Source: Nocardia vinacea (GTDB taxonomy: Bacteria; Actinomycetota; Actinomycetes; Mycobacteriales; Mycobacteriaceae). From it: a DNA stretch of 64,000 nt. Made by a program: the position numbers and the translations under genes. This document shows, piece after piece, positions 1 to 9,148 of this stretch (within the stretch, counting starts at the first letter, position 1; each line of letters begins with the position of its first letter). The DNA lies in the NCBI RefSeq assembly GCF_035920345.1, contig NZ_CP109149.1:1178001-1242000 (forward strand). Reading direction: 5' to 3'. The notes below the pieces were generated by a model that made no database searches, was not told where the DNA came from, and saw nothing but the letters and a program-made list of their open reading frames with translations.

Positions 1-129
1 TTCGGGGAGAGGCGACATCGGGACTACATATGACTGTCGTCGCTCCGCCCCGCCGAAAGTAGGAACCTCAGGGATCGCCCGGCAAACCCGAGGGGTGGGC
101 AATTTTCCACCCAGGGTGCCCACACAGCA

Positions 130-366
130 GTGTGGCGCCCGGTGACCGGAGGTGAGGTCGACACCTACGACGGCAATACGCGGCGCAGGCTGCTGGTGAA
201 GCCGGGGGTCACAGGTCTGTGGCAGGTGAGTGGACGCTCGGATCTATCGCTCGAGGATGCGGTGCGCCTCGATCTGTCCTATGTCGAGAACTGGTCGATG
301 ATCCTGGATCTGCTGTTGATCGCCAAGACGATCGGCGCGGTCGCGCGCGGGGAGGGTGCGTACTGA
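130..366 (+). pseudogene. C-terminal remnant of a bacterial sugar transferase (polyprenyl glycosylphosphotransferase)
   Basis: The 78 readable residues match only the C-terminal end of the membrane sugar transferases that start exopolysaccharide synthesis by moving a sugar phosphate onto a polyprenyl carrier. The family signatures [16 protein letters not shown] and [10 protein letters not shown] are present, and the chain ends in the usual GRGAY-like tail (here GEGAY). Intact members have roughly 220 or more residues in this domain, so the N-terminal transmembrane helix and the catalytic core are missing. Upstream in the same frame there is a stop at position 31 and no family sequence, so this is a 5'-truncated relic and not a short gene. 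The GTG at 130 is only the first possible start. It converges on the heme oxygenase gene with 3 bases between stops. Confidence 0.8.
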
Positions 367-369
367 GAC

Positions 370-1032
370 TCAGCTGGGGCGGCGGGCCGGGAATTCGGCG
401 GCGAGTTCGGCGAATACCGCGGTATTCAGCGCGAAGGCCCGCTGTCCTTCGTCGAGCACCCGGCGGCGTTCGAGATCGTCGAGCGGCAATTGGTCGAGCA
501 GACCGCGGTATTCGCGTTTGAAGGCCGCCGGATTGCCGAGCGCGTCGAAGACGTAGAAGCGCACACCGTCGCCGCGATGCGGGAGATTCCACAACTTCTC
601 GGCGGTCCCCCGGATGACCTGGCCGCCCGAGAGGTCACCGAGATAGCGGGTGTAGTGGTGCGCGATGTACCCGGCGGGCCACTCGCGGGCGCATTCGTCT
701 ATGCGGGCGGCGTAGGCGGCCGTGGCGGGCAGCGCTTCGAGGGCGTCGCGCCAGTCGGTGCCGATGAGGTGCGCGAGGTCGCGTTCCAGTTCCGCGGTCC
801 TGGCCAGTTCGGTACGGATGAACGGACCCGCGATCGGATCGTCGGCCAGGGCGTCCCAGCGGTCTTCCAAGGCGTGGTAGATGAACCAGAGTTGGGCGGT
901 GTAGCGGTGGTAGGAGTCGATGCCGAGTTCGCCGCCGAGCATGTCACTGATGAACGAGGAGTTCTCCGCCTCTTCGTGCCGCCGTGCGGTGGCGGTGCGG
1001 ATCGCCGTGGAGAACGGGACCGTATCCGACAT
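370..1032 (-). CDS. Heme oxygenase (biliverdin-producing)
   Basis: A 220-residue protein of normal size for soluble bacterial heme oxygenases (HmuO/HO-1 family), which cut heme to biliverdin, CO and ferrous iron in the cytoplasm. The likely proximal heme ligand is His19 in the N-terminal helix (TARRHEEAE). The distal-helix glycine motif GDLSGGQ is at residues 132-138, preceded by the family's Y..H.YTRYLGDLSGG pattern. The ATG has a GAGGTGG Shine-Dalgarno about 8 bases upstream. The gene stands alone; it releases iron, which fits the iron-responsive elements elsewhere in the window, but no iron box is visible in its own short upstream region. Confidence 0.93.
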   Translation of the reverse strand: MSDTVPFSTAIRTATARRHEEAENSSFISDMLGGELGIDSYHRYTAQLWFIYHALEDRWDALADDPIAGPFIRTELARTAELERDLAHLIGTDWRDALEALPATAAYAARIDECAREWPAGYIAHHYTRYLGDLSGGQVIRGTAEKLWNLPHRGDGVRFYVFDALGNPAAFKREYRGLLDQLPLDDLERRRVLDEGQRAFALNTAVFAELAAEFPARRPS

Positions 1033-1133
1033 TTCTGAACCACCTCACCGATGCCGACCGGGGCCGCAACAGCTTTGGGCACCCTAACTAATCGGTATAA
1101 CCATACCGGCTGTCCCTGGCAGCTACCTGTGCA

Positions 1134-2678
1134 TCATGATCGACGGCCGGATTCGCGACGCCCCGGGTGGCGCGGGAGCCGGCGTATGCGCACGATGACC
1201 GGCCGGCGGATCGAGCCGAATCGGCTCAGGATGCGCGGCCTGCGCACAGTGCGGTCGAACCACTCGCCGAGGGTGACGCCCGCTGCCAGCGCGCAACCGA
1301 CGCCGACCGCCGCGAGCACCTGATTGGCTCCGATCAGCAGCTCGTCGTTGAGCAGGGCATAGAGCCCGCGATACACCTTCAGCCCCGGCAGCAGCGGGGT
1401 GATGCCCGCGAGCGCGACGACCAGCGGGGGAGTCAGCGCCCGCCGCGCCATCAGACCACCGGCCAGACCGACCAGCGTCGCGGCGACTGCGGAGGAGATC
1501 ACCGGACCGAAGCCGAGATGCTGTACGAGCAGAAAAGAGATGGTGCCCGCGGCACCGCCGAATGCGGCCGCGGCGAGCGCGCGACGCTCGGCGTAGCAGG
1601 CGAGTGCGAAGGCCAGTGCGGCCACCGCACCGGCCGCGATCTTGATCGGCAGATCGGTGATATCGCGGCTGGAGGTCAGATAGACCGGCGGGATCGTGGC
1701 GCCGAGGATATCGCCGACCCGCAGTGCCATCGCGATGCCCGCGATAATGCCGCCGGTCATCATCATGACCTCGAGCATGCGGGCGGTCGCGGTGATCGGC
1801 GCGCCGGTTATCGCATCCTCCACCGCGCCGACCAGCTGCAATCCACTGAGCAGCACGGTGATTCCGGCCGCGATGACCAGTGTCGGGTCGACATCGATAT
1901 GCAGGGTCGCAGCCAGGGTGGCCAGCAGCAGCGCCGGTGTCGCCGCGACGGCGCCGCCTACCACATGCTGGAAGAAGAACGGCAGACCGTAGCGATTCAG
2001 GACGCGATTGACGCGGTCGATGGCCAGGGTGGTGCCGAAGCTGACCGCGGCGACCAGCCAGCCGCCGCCGAGCAGCGCCGCGATCGATGCGGCGAGCAGT
2101 GACCAGCCGAAGGTAGCGACCCAGCGGTGGTACGGATGCGGCGCGGAGGTGACCGCGTCCAGTCGGGCGCGGGCATCCCCGGGTGGGACAACCTCATTGC
2201 GGATGCGGCGGGTGAGCCGGTCGACCGCGGCGAGGCGGGTGAAGTCCAGGGAGCGGTACTTGACCACCCGCATGCTGCTGGCGGGCGGCAGCAGGGGACC
2301 GCGGTCGGCCCAGATCCTGATCGCGTCATAGGTGACGTCGATATCGCAGCGGGCCAGTCCGTAGGTGGCGGCGATGAAGCGCACCTGGGCCATCGTGTCG
2401 TTGACACCTGTGCCCGAGGCGAGCACCACCTCGCCTACCCGCACGGCCAGATCGAGCACCTCGGCGACGCGCGCATCGTCGGTGAGATCGATCGGCTGCA
2501 GCGGCGTCGGTGCGGCGACGATGTGATCGGCGGTGGCCGGACGGTCGGCGACCAGCAGATCGACCGCCTGTTTGACGACCGGAACGCGGGGCGCTCGCAG
2601 GAAGCGCAATCGCGGCCGCCTGGCCGCCTGATCGCCCGGGGCGGTGTCGTCTCCTCCTGGAAATGTGTCCGGACCCAT
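1134..2678 (-). CDS. ThrE-type threonine/serine exporter family membrane protein
   Basis: About 514 residues. It has a hydrophilic N-terminal part with the ThrE (DUF1212) signature region (GVNDTMAQVRFIAATYGL, and later YRSLDFTRLAAVDRLTRRI), followed by about ten hydrophobic segments in two blocks, the usual ThrE plus ThrE_2 layout. The family exports threonine and serine across the plasma membrane. The long open frame continues upstream to 3104, but that stretch overlaps the divergent oxidoreductase and is not family-like, so the ATG at 2678 (MGPDTFPGG) was chosen. The gene is divergent from the LLM oxidoreductase with about 150 bp between them. The start is uncertain; the family call is firm. 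The exported substrate is inferred from the family only. Confidence 0.85.
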   Translation of the reverse strand: MGPDTFPGGDDTAPGDQAARRPRLRFLRAPRVPVVKQAVDLLVADRPATADHIVAAPTPLQPIDLTDDARVAEVLDLAVRVGEVVLASGTGVNDTMAQVRFIAATYGLARCDIDVTYDAIRIWADRGPLLPPASSMRVVKYRSLDFTRLAAVDRLTRRIRNEVVPPGDARARLDAVTSAPHPYHRWVATFGWSLLAASIAALLGGGWLVAAVSFGTTLAIDRVNRVLNRYGLPFFFQHVVGGAVAATPALLLATLAATLHIDVDPTLVIAAGITVLLSGLQLVGAVEDAITGAPITATARMLEVMMMTGGIIAGIAMALRVGDILGATIPPVYLTSSRDITDLPIKIAAGAVAALAFALACYAERRALAAAAFGGAAGTISFLLVQHLGFGPVISSAVAATLVGLAGGLMARRALTPPLVVALAGITPLLPGLKVYRGLYALLNDELLIGANQVLAAVGVGCALAAGVTLGEWFDRTVRRPRILSRFGSIRRPVIVRIRRLPRHPGRRESGRRS

Positions 2679-2825
2679 GAGCGCGACCGTAGTCAACCGA
2701 GGCCCTGGTTCGCATCCGCAGTGGTCCGAGGGGCCGTCTCTAGGGGTGGACGGTTGTCCGGACACTTGGTCGAAGCCGCCAAAGGTGATAGAACTTGTTC
2801 TAATTTGCAGATGGGAGCGTGCACG

Positions 2826-3680
2826 GTGCGGTACGGAATTGTGTTGTTCACCAGTGACCGGGGCATTACGCCCGCCGATGCGGCCGCGGCCGCCGAACAA
2901 GCCGGATTCGACGCCTTCTATGTGCCCGAACACACCCATATCCCGGTGGTTCGGGCGGCGGCGCATCCGCGCACCGGGGATGCGAGCCTGCCCGACGATC
3001 GGTATCTGCGCACGCTGGACCCGTGGGTCGCGCTGGCCACCGCGGCGGCGGTTACCAGCCGGATCACGTTGTCCACCGCGGTCGCCCTGCCCGCCGAACA
3101 CCATCCGATCACCCTGGCCAAAACCCTCGCCTCACTGGATCATCTGTCCGGTGGCCGGGTCAGCCTCGGCGTCGGTTTCGGTTGGAATACCGACGAAATG
3201 GCGCATCACGGGGTGCCCGCCAACAAGCGCAGGACGGTATTGCGTGAACATCTCGATGCCATGCGCGCGTTGTGGTCGGAGGAGGAAGCCAGCTTCGCGG
3301 GACAGTTCGTGAATTTCGGGCCCAGTTGGTCCTGGCCCAAGCCGGTGCAGAAGCGGATTCCGGTGATTCTCGGTGCGGCCGGGACCGAGCAGTCGTTCAC
3401 CTGGCTGGCCAAGAATGCGGACGCCTGGCTCACCACCCCCACCGAGGACGGCCTCGGGGAGAAGATCGAACTGCTGCACCGGGTTTGGCGCGAGCACGAG
3501 CGCGAGGGCAGCCCGGAGATCATCGCGCTGGCCGGACGTCATGATGCGGCACAGCTCGCGCGGTGGGCCGAATTGGGTATCACCGAAGCGGTTTTCGGTC
3601 TGCCGGACCGCGAAGCCGATGACGTGCGCGCATACCTGACCCGCCTCGCCGGAAAGCTCGGTCTCGAAGCAGCCCGCTGA
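2826..3680 (+). CDS. LLM-class, probably F420-dependent oxidoreductase
   Basis: A protein of about 284 residues with the luciferase-like TIM-barrel pattern: an early RYGIVLFTSDRGI strand, the FDAFYVPEHTHIP segment, the DHLSGGRVSLGVGFGWN motif at the middle strand, and KPVQKRIPVILGA later. This arrangement is typical of the actinobacterial Rv2161c-like F420 subfamily, which transfers hydride with coenzyme F420; the substrate is unknown. Several starts are open. The GTG at 2826 was preferred because GGGAG lies 8 bases upstream; the ATG at 2811 would overlap that ribosome site. It converges on the VWA protein gene across a large inverted repeat. No cofactor has been shown, so F420 rather than FMN is inference from lineage. 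Confidence 0.87.
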   Translation: MRYGIVLFTSDRGITPADAAAAAEQAGFDAFYVPEHTHIPVVRAAAHPRTGDASLPDDRYLRTLDPWVALATAAAVTSRITLSTAVALPAEHHPITLAKTLASLDHLSGGRVSLGVGFGWNTDEMAHHGVPANKRRTVLREHLDAMRALWSEEEASFAGQFVNFGPSWSWPKPVQKRIPVILGAAGTEQSFTWLAKNADAWLTTPTEDGLGEKIELLHRVWREHEREGSPEIIALAGRHDAAQLARWAELGITEAVFGLPDREADDVRAYLTRLAGKLGLEAAR

Positions 3681-3738
3681 CACCCGTACTCACCACCGCC
3701 GGCTCAGCGGGCTGCCGTCCCCGTGGGTGTCAGCGGGC
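3671..3738. terminator. Bidirectional terminator-like inverted repeat
   Basis: Between the convergent oxidoreductase and VWA genes, 3672-3685 is perfectly complementary to 3725-3738 (14 bp). The 10 bases at 3671-3680 can also pair with 3704-3713. The same GC-rich arm therefore has two possible partners. The left arm overlaps the oxidoreductase stop. There is no clear T-run. Confidence 0.6.
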
Positions 3739-3745
3739 CTTCCGG

Positions 3746-5668
3746 CTAACCGCGTCGCCTGCGTGCCACGAGCAATCCGACCAGCACACCGGCCACGCCG
3801 ATGATCGCAACGCCGATCACGGCGACCGCGATCAAGCCGGTCGACGAATTCGATTCGGACGCCCTCGATTCCGCCACCGCGGGGGCCGCACCGGGTGTGC
3901 GGCTCGTCGGTGTCTTCACACCGGTCGAATTCTCACCGAAAACGCCATCGCCGATGGTGCCCGCGTATGTCGGACCGCTCTCCTTGGTATCGGTGACGGT
4001 GAGATCCAATTGCACCGACACCGGGCGGTTTTCGCCCTGTTCGAAGGTCGAGCCGAGTTTGACGGCGATGTAATACCAACCGGCCACCGCCTCCCGCCGT
4101 GACTCCAACTGGTCGGCCTTGCGGTTGGTGTACCGGATCGGCACCGTGGCTATCGCATTATTCGTCGGCAGTACGCCCTCGGTGCCGGTATAGGACGAGA
4201 AGTCCGAATCGATCTGCTCGCGGATCGGGCTGTAGAGAGTGGTCCGGATACTGGAGAGGTTGTCGAGTCCACGACCGCCATTGGCTCCGAACCGAACTCG
4301 ATACGCCAGGCCCTGACCCCAGTCCAATCTGACGCGATAGAACACGAATTCACCCGGCTGGAGCGTATCGGTGTAGCGACCGCTGCCCGGCAGGGTACCG
4401 GCCACGGTGAACGACGAGCCGCCGGATACCGGCGTGCCCGCACCACTGGGTTCGACGAAGCTCGTCGGCGGTGCGACCGCGACCGGACCGGCGTCGGTCA
4501 CCGCGGGCTCGATACCGACGATCAGTTCGATCGGAAGTCGCTCCGGCACACCGGCGGATACCTTCTCCCAGGTCAATTGGAAGTAGTAGCGGCCGCCGCC
4601 CTTGCATTTGTCGGAGCCGCTGTTGCCCTTGCGTTCCTTGGTCGCGCCGTCGAAGGCCTTGGCCACGGTGAGCGCGGCACCGTCGCTGGAACTGGTGGAG
4701 GCCTCGAATTCGAAGACATTGCAGTCCTCGCCATCCGCACCGTAGACCCGCATTTGCAGCGAGTTCAGATCGTCGGTCGGGGAGATATCACGCAATCGCG
4801 GAAAGGAAAGGGTGCCACTGAAATACGCGGTTGCGCCCGCCGGGACATCGACTGCCCAGTAACGCTTTTCCCGCTGACCGATGGTGTCCAGATACTGGCC
4901 CGGGGTGGCGACCGGCGCGGCGCCGTAGGTCGGGGCGCCGGTGATCGGGATGCCGACGGCCTTGTAATTGCGCAGCGCGGCCGAAGATATGCGCGGCAGC
5001 GTCCGTTCGAGTGCAGGACCGTCGGCGGCGTCGCTGTAGGTACCGCCCGTGACCTGCGCCATGCAGGTCAGTTGCGCGCGGGCCTTGGCGTCGACGGCGA
5101 ATCCGATGGTGTGCACGACGAGATCGACCCCCTGCTTTTTCAATTCGCGGGCGACCTCACAGGGTTCGGGTGGGGAGCAGGTGTCGTCGCCGTCGGAGAC
5201 CAGGACGATCGAGCGCGGTCCCGATTTGGGCAGTGTCTCGGCTGCCTGGCGCAGTGCGGTGCCCATCGGTGTCCAACCACTGGCCTTGATCCCGTCGACC
5301 GCGCTGGTCAGTGCGCTCCGGTCCAGGGTTTCGGCTTTGTGCAGGACCCGGACGTCACGGCAGCCGGATATCTTCTCCGCCTCGGTATTTCCGGTGTTCG
5401 TGCCGTAAACGGTCAGTCCTACTTTGGCATCCGCGGGTGCGGAGCCGACGAAGTTGCGCACGGCATTCTTGGCGGCATCCATCATGGTGCCTACCGGATC
5501 GGGGCGCTGCATTGAGCCGGATGCGTCCAGAATGAGCATGGTCGGCGCGTACTGCGGGTTGTCCGGACTCTGCTGTGCCTGCGCGGGCAGCGCCGCCACG
5601 GCGAGTCCGATCAAACCCGCAGCAGTGGCCGCGGTCAGTCGGGTAAAGCCCTGGATAATTCTCGACAT
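3746..5668 (-). CDS. Secreted, membrane-anchored von Willebrand factor A domain protein
   Basis: 640 residues. It has an N-terminal signal peptide (hydrophobic stretch ending in ALPAQAQQ), then a VWA domain with the MIDAS motif DASGS at about residue 49 and the later LVSDGDDTCSP strand, then a long beta-rich region. A single C-terminal transmembrane helix (about residues 610-635) is followed by RRRRG. The protein therefore most likely sits on the outer face of the plasma membrane with a short cytoplasmic tail. VWA domains bind metal and mediate protein-protein contacts; the partner is unknown. The ATG has ACGAGG 9 bases upstream. It is not close in sequence to the second VWA protein at 26003-27670, which has a different layout. 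Confidence 0.85.
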   Translation of the reverse strand: MSRIIQGFTRLTAATAAGLIGLAVAALPAQAQQSPDNPQYAPTMLILDASGSMQRPDPVGTMMDAAKNAVRNFVGSAPADAKVGLTVYGTNTGNTEAEKISGCRDVRVLHKAETLDRSALTSAVDGIKASGWTPMGTALRQAAETLPKSGPRSIVLVSDGDDTCSPPEPCEVARELKKQGVDLVVHTIGFAVDAKARAQLTCMAQVTGGTYSDAADGPALERTLPRISSAALRNYKAVGIPITGAPTYGAAPVATPGQYLDTIGQREKRYWAVDVPAGATAYFSGTLSFPRLRDISPTDDLNSLQMRVYGADGEDCNVFEFEASTSSSDGAALTVAKAFDGATKERKGNSGSDKCKGGGRYYFQLTWEKVSAGVPERLPIELIVGIEPAVTDAGPVAVAPPTSFVEPSGAGTPVSGGSSFTVAGTLPGSGRYTDTLQPGEFVFYRVRLDWGQGLAYRVRFGANGGRGLDNLSSIRTTLYSPIREQIDSDFSSYTGTEGVLPTNNAIATVPIRYTNRKADQLESRREAVAGWYYIAVKLGSTFEQGENRPVSVQLDLTVTDTKESGPTYAGTIGDGVFGENSTGVKTPTSRTPGAAPAVAESRASESNSSTGLIAVAVIGVAIIGVAGVLVGLLVARRRRG

Positions 5669-5780
5669 TTGCCTCGTCTGCTTATTTCGCTTTGGTAACG
5701 GAGCAGACGTTACCCATAGAGGGTGGGTGTTCCCATTGGTGAAACGGGAACTGGCATAACCGATTGTCCGTATCGGCTGG

Positions 5781-5927
5781 TCACGGTGATACCGGTGTCA
5801 GGGAGACATTCCAGAACTCGGCGTAGCGGCCACCGCGGTGCAGCAGTTCGTCGTGCGTGCCCTGTTCGACGATCCGGCCGCCGTCCAGGAAGACGATGCG
5901 ATCGGCGCGTTGAATTGTCCGCAAACG
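5781..5927 (-). pseudogene. C-terminal remnant of an ABC transporter ATPase
   Basis: The last 46 or so residues of an exporter-type ABC protein can be read: [20 protein letters not shown], then GTHDELL and GRYAEFW. This is the H-loop/D-loop end of the nucleotide-binding domain. The preceding codons (RDRL) stand where family members have HRL, and upstream of about 5927 the frame leaves the family and soon meets a stop. Walker A, signature and Walker B motifs are all absent. The sequence is well conserved, so the truncation looks recent. It abuts the truncated regulator on the opposite strand. Confidence 0.85.
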
Positions 5928-5930
5928 ATC

Positions 5931-6518
5931 GCGCGGGCGTTGCGGCTCTTGGGCTTTGCCGCCGACCTGCCGGTGCGCGTCGTGGCCGTCCGCTCACAGC
6001 TTCCGCTCGACCAGGTCGGCAGCCTCGTTTGCCCGGCCCGCCCGGTGAAAGCGGCAGCTATTGCCGACGTCGGTGTCATCCTGGCGACCGGCCTCGACCC
6101 GGCGCGGTTTCCGGCAGGCGTCCGCGCCGGCATCGGCCCCGCCGACCGACCCGACCGGTCCTGGCGGGAAGCCCGCACCGCCCTGCACTTCGCCAGCCCA
6201 CGCCAGCCGATCGTCCACTACGACGATTTGGGCGCGTCGGCCTTGCTCGCGCACGTGCCCCGGACCGTCGCGCGCGACAATGCCGATGTGGCCGCTATTA
6301 CCCGAATAGCAAGCACCTCAGAGGATCTGGAGACGCTGGATGTCTACTGCACCACTGCCTCGCTGCGCCGGGCCGCCGAACTGCTCCACCTGCACCACAG
6401 CAGCGTCTCGCGCCGAATCGATCAGATCGGAAGGGCGATGGGCATCGACCTGACCGACCCGACCGGGCTGTTCCGGGCCAGACTCGCGCTCGCCACTTGG
6501 CGGCTCCTCGGCGACTGA
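5931..6518 (+). pseudogene. 5'-truncated PucR/CdaR-type transcription regulator (HTH_30 domain intact)
   Basis: About 195 family residues can be read. They start abruptly at [19 protein letters not shown], continue through a GGDEF-like middle region (VRAGIG, SWREARTAL, PIVHYDDLGA), and end in a complete PucR C-terminal helix-turn-helix (TASLRRAAELLHLHHSSVSR, then RARLALATWRLLGD). The N-terminal sensory part is missing. An open frame runs upstream to 5838, but those residues are the antisense of the ABC transporter remnant, so no native start exists. If expressed from a neighbouring promoter it could still bind DNA, but it is most simply a pseudogene left by a deletion. Confidence 0.78.
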
Positions 6519-6528
6519 GGACGTGGAT

Positions 6529-6570
6529 CAGTGCACCGCAACGAGCAGTGAAACTCGTTGCGGGGCACTG
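6529..6570. terminator. Bidirectional stem-loop terminator
   Basis: CAGTGC/GCACTG (6529-6534 with 6565-6570) and CCGCAACGAG/CTCGTTGCGG (6536-6545 with 6554-6563) form a 16-bp stem with one A-G mismatch and an 8-base loop. It lies between the converging regulator remnant and the ABC permease gene. Confidence 0.75.
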
Positions 6571-6581
6571 CTATTCGAATT

Positions 6582-8219
6582 TCAGCGCAGATCGCGGCGG
6601 CGGAAGCCCACGATCCCGGCCCCGAGCAGCACGGTCACGATCCCGAGCAGCCACAGGATCGGCGTGGCCTCGAAGGATGAGCCGGGCAGCTTCGGCGGAT
6701 GCGCGAAGGGAACCAGATCGCGGACCCACTGCGGGAGTCCGTCGAGCGCACCGATGACGAAGATGATGATCATCGTGCTCAGCACGCCCCAGGCGACCGG
6801 CGTGTAGCGGGGCGCGAGCCCGTAGATCGCCACCGTGATCGCGGTGAGTACCCACACCGCGGGCAGTTGCACCGCCGCGGCGCCGAGGCAGTCGCCGAGC
6901 TTGCCCGCCAGATCGCCATCCGAGATGCCGTAGATGACGCCGACGGCCGTACCCGCGAGGAACAACAGCACCACCGGTCCGAGCAGCGCGATGCCGATAT
7001 GGCTGAGCGCGTAGCGTTCTCGGCTCACCGAACCGGCCAGTGTGGCCTCGGCGCGCTGGCTGGACTCCTCCTCGTGCAGTCGCAGTACGGCCGAGATGGA
7101 GTAGGCCGAGGCCGCGATGGCCAGCATGCCGAGGGCGAAGGTGATGAACGAATTCTGCAGCGCATCCGTGCCGCCCATCCGGGTGATCACGTCGCGGACC
7201 TGCTTACTGTTGTCGAGCATATCGCCGACGCTGTTGATGGCGCCGCCCATCAGCGATCCGTAGAGCACGAAGCCGATGGACCAGGCCAGCAGCGAGCCGC
7301 GCTGCAGTCGCCATGCCAGTCCGGATGGACCCGAAAGCGCGGGAGCAGCGACCGGTGCGCCGGGCCGCTCGGCGAGCAGGCCGGATCCGGTATCACGTTG
7401 CCGCAGTAGTACATACGCGACGACGGTGGCCACAACGGCGACGGTGAGCAGCGGAATGAGCACCCACCAGCGCTCATCGGCGTATGGCCGCATATTGATA
7501 CACCAGCCGAGCGGCGAGAACCACGACAGCACACCGTTTCCGGCGTCGCCGACCGCGCGCAGCGCGAAGGCGGTGCCGAGTGCACCGAATGCCACTCCGC
7601 GCGCGACCCGCGCCCCCACGCTCACCTGTGCCGCGACGGCGGCGACCCCGGCCCAGGCCAGACCGGCGCCGCCGAGCGTCGCGCCATAGGCCAGCGAACC
7701 GGCGGCGGGCAGGTCACTGCCGTACAGCGCGAGAGAACTCAAGATGGCGACGATCAGACAGCCGGTCGCCGTCATGATCATGGCGGCGGTCAACCCCGCG
7801 TAGCGGCCGACGCTGGTGGCGCCGACCAACTCCGCGCGCCCGGACTCCTCCTCGACCCGGGTGTGCCGGATGACGGTGAGGATCGTCGCGATCGCGATCA
7901 TCGCGTAGAACGGCCCGGCCTTCCACAGCCCGACCGAACCGAGATCGGTGCTGAAGACCGGCCCGTACATGGCAATGAGCGCCGGACTTTCCATGACCGA
8001 CTTCGCCGCATGTTCGAGGTCGGCCTGCGTGGTGTAGACGGCCTTGGCGCTGCTGACATAGGCGGCGGGCAGCAGCCCGAAGGCGAATACCCACAGCGGC
8101 AATACGATTCGGTCGCGACGCAGGAACAGTCGCAGCAATTGGGCGGTACCGGCGAAGTCGGCCGACCCGCGCACGGCGGGTGTGGCGTAATGCCTGCCGC
8201 CCACGGTTGCGGTTGTCAT
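6582..8219 (-). CDS. ABC-2-type exporter permease (antibiotic/polyketide export family)
   Basis: 545 residues with about twelve hydrophobic segments in two related halves. It resembles the large actinobacterial permeases annotated as exporters of polyketide antibiotics. Conserved features are an N-terminal [17 protein letters not shown] stretch before the first membrane helix and the repeated cytosolic pattern R(V/L)(E/H)EE(E/S)(S/G)..RAE in both halves ([12 protein letters not shown] and [14 protein letters not shown]). Its start overlaps the end of the ATPase gene by four bases (ATGA at 8216-8219), so the two are probably translated together and form one transporter. The substrate is unknown; drug or lipid efflux is inferred from the TetR gene upstream. 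Confidence 0.9.
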   Translation of the reverse strand: MTTATVGGRHYATPAVRGSADFAGTAQLLRLFLRRDRIVLPLWVFAFGLLPAAYVSSAKAVYTTQADLEHAAKSVMESPALIAMYGPVFSTDLGSVGLWKAGPFYAMIAIATILTVIRHTRVEEESGRAELVGATSVGRYAGLTAAMIMTATGCLIVAILSSLALYGSDLPAAGSLAYGATLGGAGLAWAGVAAVAAQVSVGARVARGVAFGALGTAFALRAVGDAGNGVLSWFSPLGWCINMRPYADERWWVLIPLLTVAVVATVVAYVLLRQRDTGSGLLAERPGAPVAAPALSGPSGLAWRLQRGSLLAWSIGFVLYGSLMGGAINSVGDMLDNSKQVRDVITRMGGTDALQNSFITFALGMLAIAASAYSISAVLRLHEEESSQRAEATLAGSVSRERYALSHIGIALLGPVVLLFLAGTAVGVIYGISDGDLAGKLGDCLGAAAVQLPAVWVLTAITVAIYGLAPRYTPVAWGVLSTMIIIFVIGALDGLPQWVRDLVPFAHPPKLPGSSFEATPILWLLGIVTVLLGAGIVGFRRRDLR

Positions 8220-9148
8220 GATCCCACCTTCTCCATGGTCGCGGTCGCCTGCTCCGAGGTCGCGCCGTCGACGTGGTAGTGCCGCATGAACAGCTCCTCC
8301 AGCGTCGGCGGCGCACTGGTGAGGCTGCGCACACCGGTATCGCCGAGAACCCGGATCAGCTCACCGAGATGTTCACCCTCCACCTGGCAGCGCAGCGTCG
8401 ACCCGTCGAGCTCGATATCCTCGACACCCGGGATCCGGCTGAGATCGCCTGGGTCGCCGAGCAATTCGGCGGTGATGGAGGTCCGCGAGAGGTGTCGCAT
8501 ATCCGACAGCGATCCGCTCTCGACGGTGCGTCCGGCCCGGATGATGGTCACCCGGTCGCACAGCACCTCTACCTCGGACAGGATGTGGCTGGACAGCAGC
8601 ACCGTGGTGCCGCGCTGGTTGGCCTCCTCGACGCATTCGCGAAATACCTGCTCCATCAAGGGATCCAGGCCCGAGGTCGGTTCGTCGAGCAGCAGCAGGC
8701 GCACATCGGAGGCCAGCGCGGAGATCAATGCGACCTTCTGCCGATTGCCCTTGGAGTAGGTGCGGGCCTTCTTGCGCGGATCCAGATCGAACCGCTCGAT
8801 CAATTCGGCGCGACGCTGCGGATTGATTTCACCGCGCATTCTGGCGAGCAGGTCGATGGTCTCACCGCCGGACAACGACGGCCATAGCGTGACATCGCCT
8901 GGTACGTAAGCGATTTCGCGGTGCAATTCGACCGCATCGGTCCACGGGTCGCGCCCGAGTAGCCGGGCATCGCCGGAGCTGGCGCGCAGGATCCCCAGCA
9001 GGATGCGGATGGTGGTCGACTTTCCCGCGCCGTTCGGGCCGAGGAAGCCATGGATTTCGCCCTCGCGGACAGCGAGATTCAGCCCGTTCAGGGCGGCGAA
9101 GTGACCGAAGTTCTTGTGCAGGTCGCGAACTTCGATGATGTCGGACAT
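8216..9148 (-). CDS. ABC exporter ATP-binding subunit
   Basis: 310 residues. Walker A is GPNGAGKST (37-45), the signature is the variant YSKGNRQK (131-138) common in ABC-2 drug exporters, Walker B is LLLLDEP (151-157) followed by the TSGLDP D-loop, and the switch His is in LLSSHIL. A C-terminal accessory domain of about 90 residues follows, as in DrrA-type proteins. It energises the downstream permease and lies between the TetR gene (stop/start TGATG overlap at 9146-9150) and the permease, forming a three-gene operon. Confidence 0.94.
   Translation of the reverse strand: MSDIIEVRDLHKNFGHFAALNGLNLAVREGEIHGFLGPNGAGKSTTIRILLGILRASSGDARLLGRDPWTDAVELHREIAYVPGDVTLWPSLSGGETIDLLARMRGEINPQRRAELIERFDLDPRKKARTYSKGNRQKVALISALASDVRLLLLDEPTSGLDPLMEQVFRECVEEANQRGTTVLLSSHILSEVEVLCDRVTIIRAGRTVESGSLSDMRHLSRTSITAELLGDPGDLSRIPGVEDIELDGSTLRCQVEGEHLGELIRVLGDTGVRSLTSAPPTLEELFMRHYHVDGATSEQATATMEKVGS

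Noticed and set aside
1167..2102. A 311-codon plus-strand frame opposite the ThrE-type exporter
   Set aside because: Composition (R, D, Q and H repeats) is that of an antisense frame; the minus strand has clear membrane helices.
5710..5997. A 95-codon minus-strand frame covering the ABC remnant
   Set aside because: It is out of frame with the recognisable transporter tail.
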